DNA from: Firmicutes bacterium ADurb.Bin146
Lineage (GTDB): Bacteria > Bacillota > Clostridia > DUPQ01
Reading direction: 5' to 3'
Assembly (NCBI GenBank): GCA_002070475.1
Contig: MWDI01000022.1
Location: 120,057 to 184,056 of the forward strand
Length of the DNA: 64,000 bases
The notes under the pieces are model-generated. The model saw only the letters and a program-made list of their open reading frames with translations, did no database searches and had not been told where the DNA came from. The translations under genes and the position numbers were made by a program. Shown in pieces: positions 9,167-17,031 of the stretch (positions within the stretch are counted from its first letter, which is position 1; every line of letters starts with the position of its first letter).

Positions 9167-10774
9167 TTGAAAGAGATTAAATTTAAAAGCACAGTATTTC
9201 TAATAATGGCTTCGGTCCTTTTAAGCAGGGTTATGGGATTTGTAAGAACAGCGCTTATCCCAATAAAAATGGGAGGGCTATCCAGTGTTACAGATGCATA
9301 TAATGCAGCTTTCCAGGTTCCGGATTTGATGTATTCTATGCTTATAGGTGGAGCTATCGCATCTTCTTTGATACCTGTTTTGGCAGGTTATGTAGCAAAA
9401 GGAGAAGAAAAAAAAGGTTGGAGATCAATCAGCTCCTTTATAAATATTGTTTCAATCATTATGTTTATTGTCGTAATATTAGGTGTAATATTTGCAAGAC
9501 CTTTAGTAAATATTCTGGTTCCTGGCTATGATGAACAGACTTTAAACTTAACTGTACAGCTTACAAAGACTCTGATGCCAATAGCCTTTTTCATGATGCT
9601 TGCAGGGTTATGTAATGGCATAATGAATTCATATAATGAATTTATCATACCTGCATTCGGACCTTGTTTATATAATCTTGCATCAATTATCAGTATCTTA
9701 TTATTCAGTAATAATGATCCAGCGGATAATTACGGAGTAAATAAAGTCGTTATGGGCATTGTCATATGTGCTGGACTATATTTTTTATTCCAATTCGCGT
9801 TCAGCTACAAGCATTTTAAGCATAATTACAGAGTTATAATCGCATATAAAGAATCTGATTTTAAATTACTTATTGCTCTTGCTGTACCTTCTTTGCTTAC
9901 TTCTATGCTTGGTCAGGTAAATTTGATTATATCAAGATATTTTACAGCATTTTTTGATACCGGGTCAGTAACTGCTCTTGAGCTTGTTAATAAGACATGG
10001 CAGATGCCTTTAGGAATTATAGCTCAAGCGATAGGAATAGCGATGCTGCCATCATTAGCTGCTGTTTATGACAGTGATAAAAAAAGTGAGGTCATTTATA
10101 AAATCAACTCTGCCATGCGTTTGGTAATATTTTTATCCATACCATCTGCAATAGGTTTATCTGTGTTAAGCAAACCGCTAATACAGGTGCTATTTAATTT
10201 TGGCACAATAGACCAAGAAGGTATAATGCTGGCCGCCAACCTACTTATTGGTTACTCGCTCGCATTGGTCATGCAGTGTGTGATTACTATTGTAAATAGG
10301 GTATATTTTTCTACTAAAAATTCTATAATTCCATTTTGGGGAAGTTTGATAGGTGTTATTTTTAATTATCTGATTGCACTTATAATGATAAAAGTTACCA
10401 ATATTGGCTTATTCAGCGTGCCTTTAGCATATTCGTTGTCATCTGTTTTAAATCTTGCTTATCTTTCATTACTTTTTAAAACGAGGATAAAGGATTACAG
10501 TTTTAGAGGAAATATGCCAATTATCATTAAATCCTTATTAGGTGCGCTTATGATGGGATTAGTCGTATATTTATTAGATTTATATGCAATGCCTGCAGTA
10601 TTTGGCAAGGTTATTTTTGAACTTGGCAAGCTAAAGCAGTTTTTATGGGTTCTTATAGAATTTTGTGTAGGTGTAGTAATGTATATGTTCCTAACTTATA
10701 TCATGAAAGCAGATCAGTCACGTGAATTAATAAATATAGGTAAAGCAAAAATAAAGAGCATATTTGGTAAATAA
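9167..10774 (+). CDS. murJ: Lipid II flippase MurJ (MviN family)
   Basis: Polytopic membrane protein of 535 residues with about 14 hydrophobic helices. The N-terminal sequence (LLSRVMGFVRTALIP, GLSSVTDAYNAAFQVPDL) is typical of the MurJ/MviN family, which flips lipid-linked peptidoglycan precursor across the cytoplasmic membrane. The start is TTG, supported by AAAGGA 7 bases upstream and by the immediate family-typical N-terminus. It follows cinA by three bases, so probably the same transcript. Confidence 0.92.
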   Translation: MKEIKFKSTVFLIMASVLLSRVMGFVRTALIPIKMGGLSSVTDAYNAAFQVPDLMYSMLIGGAIASSLIPVLAGYVAKGEEKKGWRSISSFINIVSIIMFIVVILGVIFARPLVNILVPGYDEQTLNLTVQLTKTLMPIAFFMMLAGLCNGIMNSYNEFIIPAFGPCLYNLASIISILLFSNNDPADNYGVNKVVMGIVICAGLYFLFQFAFSYKHFKHNYRVIIAYKESDFKLLIALAVPSLLTSMLGQVNLIISRYFTAFFDTGSVTALELVNKTWQMPLGIIAQAIGIAMLPSLAAVYDSDKKSEVIYKINSAMRLVIFLSIPSAIGLSVLSKPLIQVLFNFGTIDQEGIMLAANLLIGYSLALVMQCVITIVNRVYFSTKNSIIPFWGSLIGVIFNYLIALIMIKVTNIGLFSVPLAYSLSSVLNLAYLSLLFKTRIKDYSFRGNMPIIIKSLLGALMMGLVVYLLDLYAMPAVFGKVIFELGKLKQFLWVLIEFCVGVVMYMFLTYIMKADQSRELINIGKAKIKSIFGK

Positions 10775-10783
10775 TAGTATATA

Positions 10784-10797
10784 CGAAAAAATATTCC
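10784..10797. promoter_or_regulatory. Near-consensus SOS (LexA/DinR) box upstream of recA
   Basis: CGAAAAAATATTCC agrees with the Bacillus-type SOS box CGAACRNRYGTTYC at all but two of the specified positions (the inner C and G). It abuts the -35 of the recA promoter, the expected place for LexA repression. Match judged by eye. Confidence 0.6.
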
Positions 10798-10826
10798 TTG
10801 TATGTAATTTTTAGATGATATATAAT
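10798..10826 (+). promoter_or_regulatory. recA promoter
   Basis: TTGTAT (10798-10803) and a perfect TATAAT (10821-10826) are 17 bases apart, about 40 bases before the recA start. The SOS box lies directly upstream. Confidence 0.65.
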
Positions 10827-10867
10827 ATCTTTAAGTAATCAATACAAGACTTACAAAGGAGCATATT

Positions 10868-11890
10868 ATGGATAAGAAGAAAGCATTGGAAGCATCATTA
10901 GCCGGAATAGAAAAGGCGTATGGTAAGGGAGCAGTAATGAGGCTTGGCCAGAATATAGGGATGACTGTGGAATCTATACCTTCGGGTGCAATATCACTTG
11001 ATATAGCTTTAGGTATAGGTGGAGTGCCAAGAGGAAGGATAATAGAGATATATGGACCCGAATCTTCAGGAAAAACTACAGTAGCTTTACATGTTATCGC
11101 TCAAGCTCAAAAAGCAGGCGGTGAAGCTGCATTTATTGACGCTGAGCATGCTTTAGATCCAATTTATGCAAAAAAACTTGGAGTAAATATAGATGAACTG
11201 ATTGTAAGCCAACCGGATACTGGCGAACAAGCATTGGAAATATGTGAAGCTTTGGTGAGAAGCGGAGCGCTTGATGTAATTGTAATTGACTCTGTTGCTG
11301 CTTTAGTACCTAAGGCTGAAATTGATGGGGAAATGGGAGATGCTCATGTCGGGCTTCAGGCTAGACTGATGAGTCAGGCTTTAAGAAAACTTACAGCTGT
11401 TGTTTCAAAATCAAAAACGACTGCAATATTCATTAATCAGTTACGCGAGAAGGTAGGTATTATGTTCGGTAACCCTGAAGTTACGCCAGGAGGAAGAGCA
11501 TTGAAGTTTTATTCAAGCGTAAGGATAGAAGTAAGAAAAGCCGATAATATAAAAATAGGTGATAATATTATAGGAAGCAAAACAAAAGCCAAAATAGCAA
11601 AAAATAAAATAGCTCCTCCTTTCAAAACAGCTGAATTTGATATTATTTATGGACATGGAATATCTAAAGAAGGTTGTTTAGTTGATGTAGGCGTAGAATG
11701 CGGTGCAATAGAAAAATCAGGAGCATGGTATTCATATAAGGACCAAAGGATAGGGCAAGGACGTGAGAATGCAAAAGATTTTTTAGTTCAGAATCCTGGT
11801 GTAGCAGATGAAATTGAAAAAGTAATAAGAGCTACATATGATTTGGATAAAAAACAAGAATCTAAATCAGATACGGTTGCAGATGAGTGA
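10868..11890 (+). CDS. recA: Recombinase RecA
   Basis: ATP-dependent strand-exchange protein and coprotease for LexA cleavage. 340 residues, no intein. The Walker A motif GPESSGKTT is near residue 66, the [19 protein letters not shown] block near 135, and the L2-region motif [10 protein letters not shown] near 194. Typical basic/acidic C-terminal tail. An AAAGGAG site is 6 bases before ATG. RecX overlaps its stop by eight bases, so an inhibitor/modulator is made from the same message. Confidence 0.98.
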   Translation: MDKKKALEASLAGIEKAYGKGAVMRLGQNIGMTVESIPSGAISLDIALGIGGVPRGRIIEIYGPESSGKTTVALHVIAQAQKAGGEAAFIDAEHALDPIYAKKLGVNIDELIVSQPDTGEQALEICEALVRSGALDVIVIDSVAALVPKAEIDGEMGDAHVGLQARLMSQALRKLTAVVSKSKTTAIFINQLREKVGIMFGNPEVTPGGRALKFYSSVRIEVRKADNIKIGDNIIGSKTKAKIAKNKIAPPFKTAEFDIIYGHGISKEGCLVDVGVECGAIEKSGAWYSYKDQRIGQGRENAKDFLVQNPGVADEIEKVIRATYDLDKKQESKSDTVADE

Positions 11891-12362
11891 TGGTAAAACA
11901 ATAATTAAAAAAGAATCAACAAAAACAGGTTTTAACCTTACTTTTTCAGATGGATCACAGCTATTTATAGATGAGGAAACATACTTTAAAAAGAATGTAT
12001 ATGAAAAAAATTATTTGGCTGAACCTGAGATAATTGAGATTAAAGAAAAGACTGAAGCCAGACAGTGTTATAACAAAGCTTTATCATATCTTTTAAATGG
12101 AAGCAAGACAGAAAATCGTCTTAGAATATACCTTGAAAATAAAAGGTTCAGTTATAAAGCAGTGAATATGGCTGTTGATTTATTAAAAGGAGATAATAAG
12201 ATAAATGATTTTGAATTCATAAATAAATATATAAACAAGCAATTGAAACAGAACATTAAAAGAGATAAGCTTATTGCTAAGCTGATTTATCAAGGAATAA
12301 GTCAGGAAATTGCAATTGAAGCAGTAGACAAGGTAATTAAAAATGATGAAGATACTTATTAA
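11883..12362 (+). CDS. recX: Regulatory protein RecX
   Basis: RecX modulates RecA filaments. The protein, about 159 residues, is helical and has the repeated three-helix pattern of the family: [20 protein letters not shown] followed by a second repeat with [20 protein letters not shown]. The frame is open further into recA, but the ATG at 11883, eight bases before the recA stop, gives a normal RecX length and avoids a long overlap. Identification rests on position after recA plus the helical repeats; motif support is moderate. Confidence 0.82.
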   Translation: MSDGKTIIKKESTKTGFNLTFSDGSQLFIDEETYFKKNVYEKNYLAEPEIIEIKEKTEARQCYNKALSYLLNGSKTENRLRIYLENKRFSYKAVNMAVDLLKGDNKINDFEFINKYINKQLKQNIKRDKLIAKLIYQGISQEIAIEAVDKVIKNDEDTY

Positions 12363-13665
12363 TTCCCTCGGATGTCCCAAGAACCTTGTGGACAGCGAGA
12401 TAATAGCAAAATCATTATCTGATGGTGGATATAATTTTACTGATAATATTGAAAATGCAGATGCTGTAGTCATTAATACTTGTTCATTTATTGAACCAGC
12501 AGTAAAAGAAGCTATTGATGTAATACTTGATGCTGCTAGATATAAAGAAAAGGGAAGTCTTAAAAAAATTATAGTTACGGGATGCCTAGTAGAAAGATAT
12601 AAAGAACAGATACTTGATTCGATTCCGGAGGTTGATTTATGTGTGGGAATCGATGGATATAACGACATAACATCAATACTTAAAAAAACAGAAAAATCTG
12701 TAATATGCGGTCCCAAAACAGATGTTTCATTTATGAATAAATCAAGAATCCTTTCAGATAATACTGCAAGCGCTTATATTAAAATATCTGAAGGATGTAA
12801 TAACAAGTGCACCTACTGTACTATACCTTCGATACGTGGGAAATTTAGAAGCAGGACAATTGATGATATATATCAGGAAGTAGAAAATCTTTGTGTTTCG
12901 AATGGCATAAAAGAAATAACTCTTGTAGCACAGGATACTACTGCATATGGAATAGATATTTATGGAAAACCATCTCTTGTCAATCTACTTGCAAAACTTG
13001 AAACTATAAAATCTCTTGAATGGATAAGGCTTCTTTACTGTTATCCTGAATTAATTTCAGATGAGCTAATTGAGATTATGAAAAACAGCACTAAAATACT
13101 GCATTATATTGATATGCCTTTACAGCATTCTTCAGATAAAGTATTGAAATTAATGGGTCGTAAAGGAACATATAAAGAATATACTGACTTAATTAATAAA
13201 TTACGTTCAAAAATACCTGATATCGTAATAAGAACAACATTTATAGTAGGCTTTCCTCAAGAAACAGAAGAAGATTTTGAAAATTTATGTTTATTTATAA
13301 AAGAAAATCGTTTTGACAGAGCTGGATTTTTCGAGTATAGTAGGGAACCAGATACTCCTGCATACAAACTCAAAGGTCAAATATCAAAACAGGTAAAAGC
13401 ACAAAGACGTGAAGTAGCTGAAAATCTGCAAAATAGCATCTTGTTAAATAAGAATGATGATAGGATAGGCAGAGAATATAGTATAATTATTCAAGGAATT
13501 TCTGAAGACGGATTATTTTATGTAGGCAGATCTTATGCTGAAGCATATGAAATAGATCCACTAATCTACATATCCAGCAAAGAGCCTTTAAATGTTAAGG
13601 ATATTGTAAATGCTGTAATAGTGGCGAAGGATGATGATTCTTTGTTTGCGGAGGTTGTTGTATGA
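12343..13665 (+). CDS. rimO: Ribosomal protein uS12 methylthiotransferase RimO
   Basis: Radical-SAM methylthiotransferase modifying an aspartate of ribosomal protein S12. 440 residues. The N-terminal UPF0004 domain starts with [15 protein letters not shown], diagnostic for RimO against MiaB. The radical SAM cluster is CX3CX2C (Cys152, Cys156, Cys159 in EGCNNKCTYC). A C-terminal TRAM-like region follows from about residue 375. The start overlaps recX by 20 bases; a second ATG follows immediately, so the start may be one codon later. The stop overlaps pgsA (ATGA). Confidence 0.95.
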   Translation: MMKILINSLGCPKNLVDSEIIAKSLSDGGYNFTDNIENADAVVINTCSFIEPAVKEAIDVILDAARYKEKGSLKKIIVTGCLVERYKEQILDSIPEVDLCVGIDGYNDITSILKKTEKSVICGPKTDVSFMNKSRILSDNTASAYIKISEGCNNKCTYCTIPSIRGKFRSRTIDDIYQEVENLCVSNGIKEITLVAQDTTAYGIDIYGKPSLVNLLAKLETIKSLEWIRLLYCYPELISDELIEIMKNSTKILHYIDMPLQHSSDKVLKLMGRKGTYKEYTDLINKLRSKIPDIVIRTTFIVGFPQETEEDFENLCLFIKENRFDRAGFFEYSREPDTPAYKLKGQISKQVKAQRREVAENLQNSILLNKNDDRIGREYSIIIQGISEDGLFYVGRSYAEAYEIDPLIYISSKEPLNVKDIVNAVIVAKDDDSLFAEVVV

Positions 13666-14225
13666 ATATTGCGAATAAGCTTACTTTAGCTAGAATAATA
13701 ATGATTCCCTTTTTTATTATTTTTGCTATTCCTACACCTGAATGGTTAAGTGAACCTGTTTTCAGTTTTCATAACATATATGGAACTTTAATTGCATTGA
13801 TTATTTTTGTTATCGCATCATTAACCGATCTTCTTGATGGTTACTATGCGAGAAAATTAAAGCTTGTAACGAATCTTGGTAAATTTATCGATCCTATCGC
13901 AGACAAAATATTAATAACAAGCGCTTTAATAATAATGGTTCAAAGGACTGATATAGCAGCTTATACTGTTGTAATTATTATTACAAGGGATTTGATAGTA
14001 GATGGCTTAAGACTTGTAGTCAGTCAAAAAGGTCAAGTAATCGCTGCTAATATATATGGTAAAATAAAAACTAATCTTCAAATTATAAGCATTTGCATAT
14101 ATCTTGTAGATTTTTATATAGACTTATGGTATATTCCGCAAATTATATATGCTATAGCATTGATAGCAACAGTATACTCTGGAATAATATATATTAAAGC
14201 ATCATTAAAATTTTTGTCAGATTAG
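13662..14225 (+). CDS. pgsA: CDP-diacylglycerol-glycerol-3-phosphate 3-phosphatidyltransferase
   Basis: Integral membrane enzyme of phosphatidylglycerol synthesis, 187 residues. It carries the full CDP-alcohol phosphotransferase signature DX2DGX2ARX8GX3DX3D (in SLTDLLDGYYARKL through FIDPIADK, about residues 55-83), and several hydrophobic helices. It begins within the rimO stop, an order (rimO-pgsA near cinA-recA) that is common in Firmicutes. CDP-alcohol family members can differ in substrate; the gene neighbourhood supports PgsA. Confidence 0.93.
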   Translation: MNIANKLTLARIIMIPFFIIFAIPTPEWLSEPVFSFHNIYGTLIALIIFVIASLTDLLDGYYARKLKLVTNLGKFIDPIADKILITSALIIMVQRTDIAAYTVVIIITRDLIVDGLRLVVSQKGQVIAANIYGKIKTNLQIISICIYLVDFYIDLWYIPQIIYAIALIATVYSGIIYIKASLKFLSD

Positions 14226-14267
14226 TAAAAAAATTAATACAATGCTACAAATGTCTTATGTTTTCAC

Positions 14268-14296
14268 TTTACAAATCATGAGCGATAGATTATACT
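14268..14296 (+). promoter_or_regulatory. fapR promoter
   Basis: TTTACA (14268-14273) and TATACT (14291-14296) are 17 bases apart. Transcription would start near 14303, just before the palindrome at 14309-14322. Confidence 0.55.
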
Positions 14297-14308
14297 GATA
14301 TAAATTTG

Positions 14309-14322
14309 TTATCAGGTGATAA
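14309..14322. promoter_or_regulatory. Palindrome between fapR promoter and start, candidate FapR operator
   Basis: TTATCA-GG-TGATAA is a perfect 14-base palindrome, flanked by a direct repeat AAATTTGT (14302-14309 and 14321-14328). It lies at about +7 to +20 of the predicted transcript. FapR is known to repress its own operon in Bacillus from an operator at the transcription start, but this is not the Bacillus consensus, so the assignment is inference. Confidence 0.4.
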
Positions 14323-14341
14323 ATTTGTAAAAAGGATAAGA

Positions 14342-14878
14342 ATGACAAAAGCGACACAAAAAAAACTGAAGAAACTTGAAGATTTAAAAAGACTGCTCTC
14401 AGAGAATCCATATATGAATGATAATCAGCTAGCAGTTACTCTAGGGGTAAGCGTACCATGTATAAGAAATTATAGGAATGAGCTTGGTATCAAGGAAGTT
14501 CGAGAAAGAATTAAAGATACAGTTAGATCACTTGCTCCAGAGGATATAGTAGGCACTATAACAGAATTAAAACTAAATGAAAGCGGTAAAGCCGAGTTCG
14601 TCACGACTTCAGATATGGTCTTTAAGAAAACTAATATTGTAAGAGGGCAGTATTTGTATTCATTTGCTGAATCTGTCGCAATATCAGTAATAAATGCTGA
14701 AGCTTCATTAGTCGGAGTAGCAAATATAAAATACAAAGAGCCTGTATATGCTAATGAGAAATTAACTGCAAAAGCTGAAGTTACACAAATTAGGATGGAT
14801 AATTTCTTTGTTTGGGTATTTGTATATAGAGAAAATAAAGAAATTTTTAGAAGCAAATTTATACTTGTGTCAATTTAA
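14342..14878 (+). CDS. fapR: Transcription factor FapR (fatty acid and phospholipid regulator)
   Basis: Malonyl-CoA-responsive repressor of lipid synthesis. About 178 residues from ATG 14342, which has AAAAAGGA 6 bases upstream; a TTG 36 bases earlier is possible but has no such site and lies in the palindrome. The N-terminal helix-turn-helix (MNDNQLAVTLGVSVPCIRNYRNELGI, about residues 25-50) leads into the ELRERIK-like linker (VRERIKD) of FapR, then a C-terminal hot-dog domain that binds malonyl-CoA in the family. It is followed directly by plsX and acpP, the expected regulon members. Confidence 0.88.
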   Translation: MTKATQKKLKKLEDLKRLLSENPYMNDNQLAVTLGVSVPCIRNYRNELGIKEVRERIKDTVRSLAPEDIVGTITELKLNESGKAEFVTTSDMVFKKTNIVRGQYLYSFAESVAISVINAEASLVGVANIKYKEPVYANEKLTAKAEVTQIRMDNFFVWVFVYRENKEIFRSKFILVSI

Positions 14879-14889
14879 TGAGAGGTTAT

Positions 14890-15876
14890 ATGAATATACT
14901 TGTAGATGCTATGGGCGGAGACAATGCCCCTCAAGCAATAATATTAGGATGTCTGGATGCTATAAAAAAGAAAGATGGATTTAGAATTACATTATATGGA
15001 GATAAAAATATAATAGAGAATTTATTAAAGGGACATAAGTATGACAACTCCAGAATAAGTATTGAACATTGTACTGATGTAATACTTTCTACAGATATCC
15101 CTACGCATGCTGTAAAAAATAAAAAAGAATCCTCAATGATTAAAGCGTTGACAATGCAAAGTAATGGATTTGGAGATGCTGTCATTTCAGCAGGTAATTC
15201 TGGAGCTCTTCTTGCAGGATCCTTGCTTGTTACAGGAAGGATAGAAGGTGTCATTCGTCCTGCATTAGGAGCATTAATCCCTTCAGGAAATAAATTTGCC
15301 TTGCTTATTGATGCAGGTTTGAATTCATGTCTTAGAGCGGAAAGCTATGTCCAATTTGCAAAATTTGGAAGCGAATATATGAAAATAATTTCCAAGTGTG
15401 ATAATCCTATAGTCGGATTATTAAATATCGGTACTGAAGAAAATAAAGGAAGCATGGAAACAAAAGAAGCAAATATTCTTTTAAAGCAGTCAGGATTAAA
15501 CTATTACGGGAATATTGAAGGGCATAGTGTAGTTGAAGGATTAGTCGATGTTATAGTGACAGATGGTTTTACCGGTAACGTGTCACTCAAACTTATTGAA
15601 GGAACTGCTTCATACATATTTAATAAAATGAAGGCAGTATTCAAAGTTGACTTATTGCATAAACTAGCTGCTCTGATCATGAACAGTGATATGAAAAAGT
15701 TTAAAGCAAATCTTAATCCAGATATTATGGGTGGAGCTCCAATATTAGGAGTTAATGGTTTAATCATAAAGTCACATGGTAACTCTAAAGCTAAAACTAT
15801 TATGAATGTAGTACTAAAAACAGTTTCACTTGTGGAAAATGATATTGTAGGTAATATAAAGAAAGCAGTGTGTTAA
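14890..15876 (+). CDS. plsX: Phosphate acyltransferase PlsX
   Basis: Converts acyl-ACP to acyl-phosphate for phospholipid synthesis. About 328 residues from ATG 14890, giving the standard N-terminus MNILVDAMGGDNAP; an in-frame ATG at 14878 overlapping the fapR stop adds four residues and has no ribosome site, while AGAGG precedes 14890. Conserved blocks include SAGNSGALLAGSL near residue 95 and VVEGLVDVIVTDGFTGNVSLK near 212. Peripheral membrane enzyme. It is followed directly by acpP: the fabD/fabG genes that often lie between are absent. Confidence 0.95.
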   Translation: MNILVDAMGGDNAPQAIILGCLDAIKKKDGFRITLYGDKNIIENLLKGHKYDNSRISIEHCTDVILSTDIPTHAVKNKKESSMIKALTMQSNGFGDAVISAGNSGALLAGSLLVTGRIEGVIRPALGALIPSGNKFALLIDAGLNSCLRAESYVQFAKFGSEYMKIISKCDNPIVGLLNIGTEENKGSMETKEANILLKQSGLNYYGNIEGHSVVEGLVDVIVTDGFTGNVSLKLIEGTASYIFNKMKAVFKVDLLHKLAALIMNSDMKKFKANLNPDIMGGAPILGVNGLIIKSHGNSKAKTIMNVVLKTVSLVENDIVGNIKKAVC

Positions 15877-15908
15877 ACGCATAATGCGTATTAATATAAA
15901 TAGTAATA

Positions 15909-15937
15909 TTGACGATGGGATAATAATAGAATATTAT
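15909..15937 (+). promoter_or_regulatory. acpP promoter inside a wide inverted repeat
   Basis: TTGACG (15909-15914) and TATTAT (15932-15937) are 17 bases apart. Seven-base arms ACGATGG (15912-15918) and CCATCGT (15946-15952) bracket the core promoter, ahead of the GGGAGG ribosome site. Confidence 0.45.
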
Positions 15938-15969
15938 AAATACATCCATCGTACAGACGGGAGGATAAA

Positions 15970-16197
15970 ATGGTATTTGAGAAAGTAAAAGCGATTATTG
16001 TAGAACAATTGGGTGTAGATGCTGATAGCATAACAATGGAATCTTCATTTATTGAAGATTTAGGAGCGGATTCATTAGATATAGTAGAACTTATAATGTC
16101 TATGGAAGACCAGTTCAAAATAACTATACCTGATACAGAAGCTGAAAATATCTCTACTGTTGCTGATGCTGTAAATTTCATTGAAAATAACAGATAA
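15970..16197 (+). CDS. acpP: Acyl carrier protein
   Basis: Carrier of growing fatty acyl chains. 75 residues, acidic, four-helix pattern. The phosphopantetheine attachment site is Ser35 in the universal GADSLD motif. GGGAGG lies 7 bases before the ATG. It has its own promoter and a strong terminator, so it can be made at a high level independently of plsX. An open frame on the other strand at the same place is a shadow. Confidence 0.97.
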   Translation: MVFEKVKAIIVEQLGVDADSITMESSFIEDLGADSLDIVELIMSMEDQFKITIPDTEAENISTVADAVNFIENNR

Positions 16198-16205
16198 GCA
16201 GAACA

Positions 16206-16235
16206 AAGGCTATTTTAAATAGCCTTATTTTCTTT
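16206..16235 (+). terminator. Rho-independent terminator after acpP
   Basis: Stem AAGGCTAT/ATAGCCTT (16206-16213 and 16219-16226) with loop TTTAA, followed by ATTTTCTTT. It lies 9 bases after the acpP stop. Confidence 0.8.
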
Positions 16236-16308
16236 GGATTTGAAAATCTTAAGAAAATAAGGTTATATGCAATTTTAATCGCATACCTATAATAAACAGG
16301 TATTATAC

Positions 16309-17025
16309 TTGTTTCGAATAATGGATAAAATGGAAAACTACATTAATGATAAATCAATATCAGCAGTTGAGAAAGCTATAGGATATATTTTTAGAGATAA
16401 ATCTTTATTGTCAACTGCTTTAAAACACAGTTCATATGATAAGTTAGAAAATTATGAAAAACTGGAGTTTCTTGGAGATTCCGTACTATCAGTCGTGATT
16501 AGTGAATTCCTTTTTAGAACACATAGTTATCTGCTTGAAGGTGAGATGACAGTAACAAGAGCATATGCGGTATGTGAGGAATCTTTATCTAAGGCATGCA
16601 GAAATCTAGGTATAGACAAATATATACTAGTCGGTATGTCTGCAATAGGTGCAAAAGTAAATACAAATAAATCTGTTATTGCTGATGCATTTGAATCGGT
16701 AATAGGTGCAATTTATCTGGATTCTGGATTTGATTATGTGAAATCATTTATTATTTCCAATTTAAACGAATTCATTGTAGAATATATTAAATCAGGAGAT
16801 AATAATGATTACAAAACAAAGTTACAGCATCTAGTTCAATCACAATATCAAGATGAACCAAAATATGTTGTAAAGGATGAAAAAGGACCGCCTCATGACA
16901 AGACATTTATAGTTGAAGCTCAAGTTATGGGTAAAACATATGGTAATGGAAAAGGCAAGACCAAAAAAGAAGCACAGCAGTCGGCGGCTAAAGATGCTCT
17001 CAACTACATAGAAAAAAAGGTTTAA
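16309..17025 (+). CDS. rnc: Ribonuclease III
   Basis: Double-strand-specific endoribonuclease for rRNA and mRNA processing. About 238 residues: catalytic domain with the signature KLEFLGDSVLSVVISEFLF (near residue 50) and the second acidic patch ADAFESVIGAIYLDSG (near 128), then a C-terminal dsRNA-binding domain ending in KGKTKKEAQQSAAKDAL. The start is uncertain: TTG 16309 has AGG 8 bases upstream, while ATGs at 16321 and 16330 lack a clear site. The order rnc-smc-ftsY is standard in Firmicutes. Confidence 0.95.
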   Translation: MFRIMDKMENYINDKSISAVEKAIGYIFRDKSLLSTALKHSSYDKLENYEKLEFLGDSVLSVVISEFLFRTHSYLLEGEMTVTRAYAVCEESLSKACRNLGIDKYILVGMSAIGAKVNTNKSVIADAFESVIGAIYLDSGFDYVKSFIISNLNEFIVEYIKSGDNNDYKTKLQHLVQSQYQDEPKYVVKDEKGPPHDKTFIVEAQVMGKTYGNGKGKTKKEAQQSAAKDALNYIEKKV

Positions 17026-17031
17026 ATAATA

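Noticed and set aside
15891..16181. 96-codon open frame opposite acpP
   Set aside because: It mirrors a conserved acyl carrier gene, has no recognisable family pattern and would run against the promoter and ribosome site of acpP.
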